From contig QZKR01000010.1 of NCBI GenBank assembly GCA_003598065.1, forward strand, positions 26,747 through 90,746: 64,000 bases of DNA. Direction: 5' to 3'. This document shows positions 45,236-53,192 of the stretch, in pieces. Origin of the DNA: Myxococcales bacterium. Its GTDB lineage: Bacteria; Myxococcota_A; SURF-8. How positions within the stretch are numbered: the first letter of the stretch is position 1; every line of letters starts with the position of its first letter. A model generated the notes under the pieces. That model was not told the DNA's origin. It saw only the letters and a list, made by a program, of their open reading frames with translations, and ran no database searches. A program made the translations under genes and the position numbers.

Positions 45236-46075
45236 ATGAAAAATCTCGGCGCTCTTGTAGTCTGCGTCTGCAGCTTGACGACGCTGGCCTTCCTCGGCTG
45301 CGGCGACAAACTGGATCCGGCGCCGGCGGGGGGAGATATTGATACTTCCAATGGTTCGACTTACTGCTATCCCGTCAAGCAGATCCTGGAAAATTATTGC
45401 ACCCGCTGCCATGCCTCGGCGCTGACGGGAGGCAGCCGCAATAACGCGCCGACGAACGTGAACTTCGACACCTATGAGGCGGCGGCGGCCAGCGCCGAGC
45501 GCGCCAACGGCCGCATTCAGGACGGCACGATGCCGCCGGGCGGAGGGGTGTCGCAAGAAGAGAAAGACGCCTTCCAGCAATGGGTGGACGAAGGCTTGCC
45601 CGAAGACTGCCCGGCGGGCGTGGACGGAGACGGCGACGCCGTCGCACTCACCTGCGTCAGTGGCCGGTATTACACGGGCGAAGAGAGCGCAACGATGCGA
45701 CCGGGTGAAAATTGCATCGCTTGTCACGCACGAGAGGGTGAAGGCCCCGTTTTCGAGCTGGCCGGGACAGTCATGGGGGCTTTCCACGACGAAGACCGCT
45801 GTGTCGGCGTCTCCGGCGTGACGGTGGAAATTACAGGCGACGACGGAAATAAGACGACACTGGTTTCAAACAGCTCCGGCAATTTCTTCTATCCTCCGGA
45901 TGATGATAGACGGCTGGCGGCGATCGCCGCCATCAAAACGCCTTACACTGTCGCACTTAAAATGGGCGGGAAAGAACGGCGGATGAGCACCGCACAGACG
46001 AACCGGAACTGCATGGACTGCCATACGGCGCTTGGAACGAACGACGCGCCGGGGCGGATCGTCGCCCCCGAATGA
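45236..46075 (+). CDS. Triheme c-type cytochrome lipoprotein
   Basis: 279 residues. Lipobox AFLGC (Cys22). Three CxxCH haem sites: CTRCH (55-59), CIACH (160-164) and CMDCH (259-263). The N-terminal domain (ILENYCTRCHA ... RIQDGTMPPGG ... QQWVDEGLP) is like the monohaem cytochromes used as receptors of electron-transfer chains; the middle has an Ig/carboxypeptidase-regulatory-like segment (GVTVEITGDDGNKTTLVSNSSGNFF). It should carry electrons at the outer or inner membrane surface. GAGGTG precedes the ATG. First gene of a four-gene cassette. Confidence 0.85.
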   Translation: MKNLGALVVCVCSLTTLAFLGCGDKLDPAPAGGDIDTSNGSTYCYPVKQILENYCTRCHASALTGGSRNNAPTNVNFDTYEAAAASAERANGRIQDGTMPPGGGVSQEEKDAFQQWVDEGLPEDCPAGVDGDGDAVALTCVSGRYYTGEESATMRPGENCIACHAREGEGPVFELAGTVMGAFHDEDRCVGVSGVTVEITGDDGNKTTLVSNSSGNFFYPPDDDRRLAAIAAIKTPYTVALKMGGKERRMSTAQTNRNCMDCHTALGTNDAPGRIVAPE

Positions 46076-46121
46076 GAGCCGGACCGGAAAGACGTTTTCA
46101 TTAAAGCAGGGGAGAACGCGC

Positions 46122-47156
46122 ATGAAACATGCACGTCGTTGCCGGGTTCGCCAGTTTTTGGGATTTGTGATTTGCGCGGCGTCGATCGCCGTCGCCGCGC
46201 CGGGATGGGCGCAGGAAGCGGCCCCCGCCCCTTCGCCGGTTCCAGAGGCCGCCCAGCCGGCGGAGCCCGTCGCCCCGGCAGCGGAGACCGTTCCCGAGGC
46301 CGCGCCGCCGGCGGAGCCTGCGCCCGCCGCCGAGGAGGTGGAGGAGATTGAGGAGATCACCGACATCAGCGAAGTCACGCAGGCCCCGTCATGGGACCCC
46401 CAATCCTGGTCCGATCCCGTCGCCTTCCCCGCCATCGATCGCGGCGTCAACATCCTCACGGCGCGGACGCTCAAGCCGCTGTCGCTGATGCTTGTCATCG
46501 ACCACCGCGCCAGCCAGCCGTTCACCGACAACACCTGGCGCGACTTCTTCGGTCTGGACGCAGGCTCCATGAAAATCGGCCTGGGGTTGCGTTTCGGCAT
46601 CGTCGATGGATTGGATGTCGGCATCTACCGCCTCAACGGCACGGCCGAACCGTTCGACTCCTACGAACTCGATTTGCGCTGGTGCTTCCTGAAGCAGGCC
46701 GATCACTGGCTGGACATGGCGGTGCGCGGCGGCGCGACCTGGTTCTATCAGCCGGACGTCGCCGATGCGGCGGGCGGCTACGGCGAACTGATGATCGATC
46801 ACGAATTCTTCGACCGCCTGCTGATTTGCGCCGTGGCGCAGTTTCACAGCGATTCGTCGTGGAACACGAAGACCGCCGCCGACAAGGATTGGTCTTTGGC
46901 GGCGGGCGGCGTGGTGGAGATCCGCATTCTCGATTTCCTCGCCTGGAACGCCGAGGTTCTCGCGCCGGTGGCCGGCTATACGGCCGACTATCCCGGCTGG
47001 TCCTCGTCGGTGAAGTTCATCACCAACAAGCACATCTTCTCGCTGGTGCTGGCCAACACGAATTACATCAACGCCGACGGCATCGTCGCCGGCTCGGACC
47101 GCGACTTCTCAGAGCTCATCATCGGCTTCAACATCATCCGGGAATTTACGTTTTGA
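46122..47156 (+). CDS. DUF5777-like outer-membrane beta-barrel protein
   Basis: 344 residues. Signal peptide ending in GWAQ, then a 60-residue Pro/Ala/Glu linker (EEVEEIEEITDIS), then a barrel-like domain (about 105-344) with alternating strands and a terminal Phe (IIREFTF). The pattern (LGLRFGIVDGLDVGIYR, HIFSLVLANTNYIN, DFSELIIGFNI) resembles DUF5777. These proteins often co-occur with cytochromes and Rieske proteins, as here. GGGGAGA precedes the ATG. Confidence 0.7.
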   Translation: MKHARRCRVRQFLGFVICAASIAVAAPGWAQEAAPAPSPVPEAAQPAEPVAPAAETVPEAAPPAEPAPAAEEVEEIEEITDISEVTQAPSWDPQSWSDPVAFPAIDRGVNILTARTLKPLSLMLVIDHRASQPFTDNTWRDFFGLDAGSMKIGLGLRFGIVDGLDVGIYRLNGTAEPFDSYELDLRWCFLKQADHWLDMAVRGGATWFYQPDVADAAGGYGELMIDHEFFDRLLICAVAQFHSDSSWNTKTAADKDWSLAAGGVVEIRILDFLAWNAEVLAPVAGYTADYPGWSSSVKFITNKHIFSLVLANTNYINADGIVAGSDRDFSELIIGFNIIREFTF

Positions 47157-47227
47157 GTAACCGAGACTGGACAAGCTCCGTATGCTAAGATGGACAAACG
47201 CCAACGACTGACAAGCGAGGTAACGCC

Positions 47228-47632
47228 ATGAGTCTGACCCGTCGCGTGTTTTTGAAGCTCTCGGCCGCCGCGACGGCCGCCCTCGCGCTCTTCCCCCGCG
47301 CCGCACTCGCCGCGAAGAAAAAAATGGCCGTGCCTCTCGCCAAGGTGGAAAAGCTGAAAGCGGTGGACGGCTGGGCCGTGCTGCAGATCAAGGACAAGAA
47401 GGTGCTCTTCATCCGCGAGTCGGAAACGAAAGTCAACGCCGTCTCGGCCGAATGCACGCACCAGAAATGCCAGGTAGCCTACAATCCGGCCACAAAGAGG
47501 ATCGAATGCGCCTGCCATGGCTCGAAGTTCACGCCGGCGGGGCAGGTGCTCAACGGCCCGGCGACGGTGAGTCTGCCGAACTACAATGCCGCCCTCGACG
47601 GCGAACGGATCATCATCGAAATGGAGGAGTGA
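47228..47632 (+). CDS. Tat-exported Rieske [2Fe-2S] protein
   Basis: 134 residues. A twin-arginine leader (TRRVFLK, then an Ala-rich helix to about residue 28) delivers a folded Rieske domain. Cluster ligands are Cys76/His78 in CTHQKC and Cys94/His97 in CACHGS; Cys81 and Cys96 provide the disulfide typical of high-potential Rieske centres. It is small, like arsenite-oxidase or QcrA-type subunits, but no partner oxidase is present. Likely electron carrier of the cassette. Ends two bases before the DUF2231 gene. Confidence 0.92.
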   Translation: MSLTRRVFLKLSAAATAALALFPRAALAAKKKMAVPLAKVEKLKAVDGWAVLQIKDKKVLFIRESETKVNAVSAECTHQKCQVAYNPATKRIECACHGSKFTPAGQVLNGPATVSLPNYNAALDGERIIIEMEE

Positions 47633-47634
47633 CC

Positions 47635-48441
47635 ATGACCGCCGCCCGCGCCTTCGGCCTCTGGCTGGCCGCGTTCGTCCTCTTCATCGCCGCGGGCGCG
47701 CTGGCCCAAGCGCCGGCCCCGCCGCCGGCCGCGGTATTTCCGTCGCCCGCCGACGCCGCGCCCGCCGCGCCGCCGGCGAACGATGGGGCGGTCCTCCCCG
47801 CCGCGCAGCCGGCGGGCGATGCCGCCGCCGCTCCCGCCGGGTCGCCGGCAGGAACGCCGACCGTTACCCAGGCCCCCGACGCCATAGGCGGGCCCGCCAT
47901 CGCGCCTGGTCAAAAATCGGCGGATATGGCGCCCGCCGTGGAGGAAATAGAGGAGGTCGTCGAAGTCCAGGAAGTGAAGGATGTGGGCCGGGCCGGGCCG
48001 GGGCCGAAGAATTTCTTCGACCTTCTCGGAAGGCTGCATCCGCCGATCGTCCATTTCCCGGTGGCGTGGCTGCTGCTTCTGGCGTTGATCGACGCCGCGA
48101 CTTTCCTTTTTGCTCGTCCCTGGACGACGGGCGGTTATTACCTTGGCTTTCTCGCCTTGCTGAGCTTCATCCCCGCCGCCGTGACCGGCTTTCTGCGTTA
48201 CAACGCCTTGGGTCTGGCGGGCGACGCGCACGAACTTGCCGAAACCCATCGCAATATCGTGCTCACGGCTTTCGCGCTTCTGCTGGTGGCCGTGATCTTG
48301 CGCGCGCGGAAGAAAAACCGGCTGGACGGCGCGGCGCGCTGGGTCTACCTGGCGCTCGTCTTCGCCGCTACGCTCGCTGTCTCGCTGGGCGGTCATTTGG
48401 GTGGAAAACTGGTGTTCGGAGCGGAATTCCTGCCGTTCTAG
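47635..48441 (+). CDS. DUF2231 membrane protein with Pro/Ala-rich periplasmic linker
   Basis: 268 residues. A signal peptide or first helix is followed by a 110-residue Pro/Ala-rich linker ending in acidic VEEIEEVVEVQEV. Then a DUF2231-type four-helix membrane domain from about 128: LHPPIVHFPVAWLLLLALID, a His in ETHRNIVL, and a last helix with LGGHLGG. The conserved His pairs could bind haem b or a metal. It may be the membrane electron donor to the Rieske protein, two bases upstream. Confidence 0.8.
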   Translation: MTAARAFGLWLAAFVLFIAAGALAQAPAPPPAAVFPSPADAAPAAPPANDGAVLPAAQPAGDAAAAPAGSPAGTPTVTQAPDAIGGPAIAPGQKSADMAPAVEEIEEVVEVQEVKDVGRAGPGPKNFFDLLGRLHPPIVHFPVAWLLLLALIDAATFLFARPWTTGGYYLGFLALLSFIPAAVTGFLRYNALGLAGDAHELAETHRNIVLTAFALLLVAVILRARKKNRLDGAARWVYLALVFAATLAVSLGGHLGGKLVFGAEFLPF

Positions 48442-48538
48442 GCAGCTTCGACACAAACACGGGCGAGCCGCCTGCGCCGTTGACGGCGATATGATAAGAT
48501 CCTCCGGACGTATCCACTTTTTGCACCGGGAGAAAAAG

Positions 48539-50896
48539 ATGATCTTTCGTCCTGCTCTGTTTGCTTTCCTTGGGTTGTCCCTGTCATTCATTGTCGCCTG
48601 TTCGTCGTCCTCCTCGCCGAGTGAATCGGGCGACACCGACCTCGATGCCGATCCCGATCTGGCCGACGGCGATCAGGAACGCGAGGATTCCGGCGATGCA
48701 GACGAAACCGGCGACGGCGACGCCGAACCGGAGGGCCTCGCTTGCGATGAGCCGTGGCCGATTCCGTCCGGTGCTTGGACGCCGGCTGCGCCGTATGTTG
48801 ATGCCGCCTATCTGCAAGAAAGCGCCGAACTGATCGAAAGCGAACCTCTCAATCAGGGTGTACGCGCCCTGGCGCGGCTGTCCACGGGTCGTCTGCTCGC
48901 CGCCACGCCCGGCGGACTGGTCGCCTTCGACGAACGCTTGGCGAACCCGGCTCGCGTGGAATCCTGGCCGAGCACGGAATATCTCGATTTGCGCGTCGGA
49001 CCCGAGGCCCGGGTGATCGCCCTTACGACAGACGCGCTGCTGATCGGGACAATAGAAGAAGCGCCGCAGTCTCTTCCTCTGCCGCTCGACAATCCGCGCC
49101 GTTTCCGGGATTCGGGCGGAGTGTTCTGGCTGATCGGCGCTTCGGAGGCGGTCAGCCTCGACCCGGACGGAAACGCGGACGTTCGCTACGGCCCTTACGA
49201 GGGGCTGGCCATCAACGACCTCTGCCGTTTCGATGCCGACAGACTCTTTGTCGCTACCGCCAACGGCGTGAAAACGATCGACACGTCAAGCGGCGAGCTG
49301 GGCGAACTTATCGCGCTCGAAGCGCTGCCGTCGCCGGAGACGACCGGCGTCGTCTGTCCCGATGCGGAACCGAGGCAAGCCTGGTTCGGCACGCGCGCCG
49401 GTTTGGCCCGTTACCGAGACGGAGCGGTCGAGGTCGCGCCCGGCGCGCCCTATCTCGACATGGCGGGCGTCGAGGCGTTGTCGGACGGCCGCCTCGCGCT
49501 GCCAAGCGACAAGGGGTTGATGACCTACGCTCCGGCCACGGCGGCCTGGGACTACTATCACTCGCGCTATTGGATCCCCGGCGAGACGGTGCGCGACGCG
49601 CTTGTGTCCGGCGAGATGCTTGTCATCGCCGCCGACGCGGGGCTCGGGCTCATTGCCGCCGAAGCGATGACGCTGGAGCAGAAAGCGGCGATTCTCGACG
49701 AGGCGATGTACGCGCGCCACAACCGCTTCGGCTACTTTTCCGGGTGTAGCCTCGGCGCGCCCGGCGATCTCACGCAGGTCCAAAACCACGACGACGACAA
49801 CGACGGCGAATGGACGGCCCTTTACGTCGCCGCGCAATCCCTGCGCTACGCCGTCACCGGCAGCGCCGAGGCGCGCGCCCGCGCGGCGGAGGCGGCGGAC
49901 GCCATGCTGCGCCTGCACGCCGTCACCGGCATCCCCGGCCTCATGGCCCGCTCGGTGGTCGAACCGGAGCAGTGCCCGGCGAAGCAGGCCGCCGGCAGCG
50001 GCGAATGGCATTTGAGCGCGGACGGGCAATGGTGCTGGAAGGGCGACACCTCCAGCGACGAATATGTGGGCCATATTTTCGGGCTGTCGATCTACTACGA
50101 TCTGGCGGCGGACGAAACCGACCGCGCCCGCGTCCGCGACGCCTTCGTCGCCCTGCACGACGGCTTGATGGCGAACGGCTGGACGATGAACGACGTCGAT
50201 GGGCAGCCCACGATGCACGGCCATTTCGAGCCGGACTTCATGCACGTCGTCGGCCCCTTCGGCGACGCCGGCCTCAACTCGGCGATGATTTTAGGCGGTC
50301 TGCTCGCCACCTACGCGATGAGCGGCGAGCCGCGCTTCATGGACGCCTTTGAGTATCTGGCCTTCGAGGAAGGTTATGCCGAGTACGTGCGCAAGATCGA
50401 GCAGATCAACATCAAAGTGCGGATCAACCACGACTCGGAGGAGATGTCGTTTCTCGCCATGACGAGCCTGATCCGCTACGAAACCGACCCCTGCCGCATG
50501 GCGATCTGGCAGGAAGGGCTGGCCTATCTCTGGGAGGTGCAGCGCCCTGAGCGCGACCCCGAATTCAACATGCTCTATGCCTGGATGGCGCGCGACGAGG
50601 CGAACGATCTGGAAAACTCCGTGCGGACGCTCAAGGAATGGTATCTGCACGGCGTCGAGTGGGGCGTGACGAACAGCCACCGCGCCGACTACACGCTCGA
50701 CCCCAAGCCCGACCGCTTCGGCGAGGCGCAGTCCTTGGAGGTGTTTCCCTACGACCAGAAGCAGGTCATGCGCTGGGCGGAGAATCCCTACCGCCTCGAC
50801 CGCGACGGCAATGGCCGCTACGAGCAGATGCTCACCCCCTGGCTCTTGCCGTACTGGATGGGGAGGTACTTGGGTTTGATCACGCCGACGATATAA
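48539..50896 (+). CDS. Lipoprotein with N-terminal propeller and C-terminal alpha-barrel (six-hairpin-like)
   Basis: 785 residues. Lipobox SFIVAC (Cys near 21), a Ser run, and a 40-residue Asp/Gly/Glu tether (TDLDADPDLADGD). Residues about 95-370 read as a sensor-type beta-propeller (RALARLSTGRLLAATPGGLV; DRLFVATANGVKTID; QAWFGTRAGLARYRDG). From about 390 to the end the sequence is helical with Trp/Tyr/Glu patterns (ALYVAAQSLRYAVTGSAEAR, YVGHIFGLSIYYDLA), like glycoside-hydrolase alpha/alpha barrels. Polysaccharide binding or cleavage is possible but no catalytic pair can be named. GGGAG precedes ATG 48539. Confidence 0.75.
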   Translation: MIFRPALFAFLGLSLSFIVACSSSSSPSESGDTDLDADPDLADGDQEREDSGDADETGDGDAEPEGLACDEPWPIPSGAWTPAAPYVDAAYLQESAELIESEPLNQGVRALARLSTGRLLAATPGGLVAFDERLANPARVESWPSTEYLDLRVGPEARVIALTTDALLIGTIEEAPQSLPLPLDNPRRFRDSGGVFWLIGASEAVSLDPDGNADVRYGPYEGLAINDLCRFDADRLFVATANGVKTIDTSSGELGELIALEALPSPETTGVVCPDAEPRQAWFGTRAGLARYRDGAVEVAPGAPYLDMAGVEALSDGRLALPSDKGLMTYAPATAAWDYYHSRYWIPGETVRDALVSGEMLVIAADAGLGLIAAEAMTLEQKAAILDEAMYARHNRFGYFSGCSLGAPGDLTQVQNHDDDNDGEWTALYVAAQSLRYAVTGSAEARARAAEAADAMLRLHAVTGIPGLMARSVVEPEQCPAKQAAGSGEWHLSADGQWCWKGDTSSDEYVGHIFGLSIYYDLAADETDRARVRDAFVALHDGLMANGWTMNDVDGQPTMHGHFEPDFMHVVGPFGDAGLNSAMILGGLLATYAMSGEPRFMDAFEYLAFEEGYAEYVRKIEQINIKVRINHDSEEMSFLAMTSLIRYETDPCRMAIWQEGLAYLWEVQRPERDPEFNMLYAWMARDEANDLENSVRTLKEWYLHGVEWGVTNSHRADYTLDPKPDRFGEAQSLEVFPYDQKQVMRWAENPYRLDRDGNGRYEQMLTPWLLPYWMGRYLGLITPTI

Positions 50897-51041
50897 GGCG
50901 ACGCCAGAGCGTTGAGAAAACAGAGCCCGAGATGATGCTGCGAGTCGTATCAGTTTCACGTAGGCGACGCGGCTGAATAGGGGATGCGACAACATTGCAC
51001 AATTGATTTAAGAAGTGTCAATAAAAGGGGAGGTGAAAACA

Positions 51042-51818
51042 ATGTGTAGTTCAGGAACAGAAGAATTGATTGAGATTCGTTCAGTAACTAATTTGTTGTC
51101 TCTTTCTTCCAAGCCTGCCACAAGGTATTATTTTAGAGGCCTTCCATGTGCGAACTACGAGTTAATACCCAAACTACTTCGTGAAGAATTTTTGGGGCCT
51201 CTTTCGAAGCTGTATTGTGAAAGCGAGCCAGTTAAGCTCCAAGCTTTGCTGTTGCAGCGATTTGTCAGATATGCATCGTCCTATTATCGAGACGGCACAC
51301 TGGGAACATTGAGAGACAATTTCAGCGAGTGGTTATGTGTTGCCCAGCACAATGGATTGCCTACTTTGCTCCTGGATTGGACTCTTAATCCACTTGTCGG
51401 TTTGTATTTTGCTGTGAGTAAATGTGATGATAAAGATGGGTGTGTTTGGTGTATGGAATTGAAGAATCCGAGTGATCGTCAGTTGACGACGGTGCATCTT
51501 GAAGAGAAAAAGGAACTAAGAGAAGATTACAGCGCCCCGTGCCTGGTAATTCCTCGGCCATTTAATCGGAGAATAGAAGCGCAGGCGGGACGTTTCACCT
51601 ATTCCACATGTAGAGACGCGTTAGACAAAATTTGTAGCAAAGATCCGTACGCAGACAAAAGGGTACCGTGGAGAAGAATGATAAAATGGGTCGTTCCTGC
51701 AAATGAGGCAAACAAGAAAAAGATTTTAGAGGAACTCGGCCTATGCCAGATTCACGATGGGACTGTGTTTGCCGATCTGGATGGATTTGCCAGATATTTG
51801 GCGGGGGGAGGGCTGTAG
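51042..51818 (+). CDS. FRG-domain protein
   Basis: 258 residues. Contains the FRG signature: YFRGL near residue 30, AQHNGLPTLLLDWTLNPLVGLYFA at about 104-127, and RRIEAQAGRF near 180. FRG proteins are found in bacterial defence and abortive-infection contexts, but their chemistry is not well established. No signal peptide. The ribosome site GGGGAGGTG is strong. The gene is clearly more AT-rich than the sequence on either side, with A/T-ending codons, indicating recent acquisition. No defence partner or mobile element is beside it. Confidence 0.88.
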   Translation: MCSSGTEELIEIRSVTNLLSLSSKPATRYYFRGLPCANYELIPKLLREEFLGPLSKLYCESEPVKLQALLLQRFVRYASSYYRDGTLGTLRDNFSEWLCVAQHNGLPTLLLDWTLNPLVGLYFAVSKCDDKDGCVWCMELKNPSDRQLTTVHLEEKKELREDYSAPCLVIPRPFNRRIEAQAGRFTYSTCRDALDKICSKDPYADKRVPWRRMIKWVVPANEANKKKILEELGLCQIHDGTVFADLDGFARYLAGGGL

Positions 51819-51943
51819 AATCAGAACGGTAGAAGGAACCACTCGCAAAATGAACCAGGAAACGGCCATGAAGGGACGCAAAAGCGCGCGGGAGAAAGGG
51901 CGCGGAAGGTTTCACGAGGCTAATTTGCAGTTGTCATAGTTGC

Positions 51944-52960
51944 TCATGTCCCCCCGCCGCGCTCGGCATACCACTGGGCGTAGAAATTCTGGTATTCGCC
52001 GGAGAGGATGTGCCGCCACCACGGTTCGTGGTCGGCGTACCAGCGGAACACCTCCGGCAAGGCCGCTTCGATGCTCGTCGTCGGGGCGAAGCCGAGTTCG
52101 CGCGCCGCCTTGGCGTAGTCGATGGCGTAGCGGCGGTCGTGGCCGGGGCGGTCCTTGACGAACTGAATCAGCGCGTCCGATCGCCCGGCCAGTTCGCAGA
52201 TGCGCCTGGCGATCTCCAGGTTGGTCCGCTCGCAGTCCCCTCCGAAGTTGTAGGTTTCGCCGGCTTTGCCGCGCTCGACAATCAGGGCCAGGCCCAAACA
52301 GTGGTCGCGGACGTGGATCCAGTCGCGGACATTCAGCCCGTCGCCGTAAAGCGGCAGCGGCTTGCCCTCCATCGCCCGCAGGATGAACAGCGGGATGAAC
52401 TTCTCCGGGAACTGATAGGGGCCGTAGTTGTTCGAGCCGTGCGTGATGACGACCGGGAAACCGAAAGTTTTATAGTAGGCGAGGGCCAATAGATCGCTTG
52501 CCGCTTTGGAAGCGGAGTAGGGATTGCCGGGGGCGTAGGGCGTTTCCTCGCTGAAGCGGCCCGTGGAGCCCAGCGAACCGTAAACCTCGTCCGTCGAGAC
52601 GTGTACGAACAGCCGCACCCCCGCCTCGCGCGCGGCGTCGAAAAGCACCTGCGAGCCGACGACGTTGGTCGTCACGAACACCTGCGGCCCGACGATGGAG
52701 CGATCGACGAAGCTCTCGGCGGCGAAGTGGACGACGACCTCGCCGCCGTCCATCGCTCGACGCACGGCTTCCGCATCCTCGATCCGCCCCTTGACGAAGC
52801 GGTAGCCGCGGCGGTCGTTCAGATCGGAAAGGTTTTCCAGGTTGCCGGCGTAGGTGAGGGCGTCGAAGACGACGAGTTCGTCCGCCGGGTGGCGGTCGAG
52901 CCAAAATTGCACGAAATTGGAGCCGATGAAGCCGGCGCCGCCGGTGACCAAGAGCCGCAT
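51944..52960 (-). CDS. rmlB: dTDP-glucose 4,6-dehydratase
   Basis: 338 residues, extended SDR family. The NAD motif GGAGFIGSN is at the N-terminus; STDEVYGS and the catalytic Tyr-Lys in YSASKAASD are intact, as is the RDWIHVRDHC segment typical of RmlB. It makes dTDP-4-keto-6-deoxyglucose for cell-surface sugars. The rmlA, C and D genes are not adjacent. GAGAGG lies six bases before the ATG at 52960. Confidence 0.95.
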   Translation of the reverse strand: MRLLVTGGAGFIGSNFVQFWLDRHPADELVVFDALTYAGNLENLSDLNDRRGYRFVKGRIEDAEAVRRAMDGGEVVVHFAAESFVDRSIVGPQVFVTTNVVGSQVLFDAAREAGVRLFVHVSTDEVYGSLGSTGRFSEETPYAPGNPYSASKAASDLLALAYYKTFGFPVVITHGSNNYGPYQFPEKFIPLFILRAMEGKPLPLYGDGLNVRDWIHVRDHCLGLALIVERGKAGETYNFGGDCERTNLEIARRICELAGRSDALIQFVKDRPGHDRRYAIDYAKAARELGFAPTTSIEAALPEVFRWYADHEPWWRHILSGEYQNFYAQWYAERGGGT

Positions 52961-53192
52961 AACGAACCTCTCGCGCCGTGTCTGCGTGGCCCTACTGTAG
53001 CGGAACGACAGCGCTTTCGCCATGAAAAACCAGCGACAATCAGGCTTGTGCAGCGAGTTTGGCCGATTTTGCACGTCGGATAAAAGCCTTGTTTCGGTCC
53101 TCCAAGTATGCTAAATCTCGTACGATTATGCTTCGGATGGGTACGGCGGGGCAAAAATGGCGGTATTCTGCCGCCGAGGGAATGTCATTTTC

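Noticed and set aside
51850..51939. Small basic ORF after the FRG gene
   Set aside because: Only about 29 codons, low complexity, weak start; could be a remnant but not supportable.
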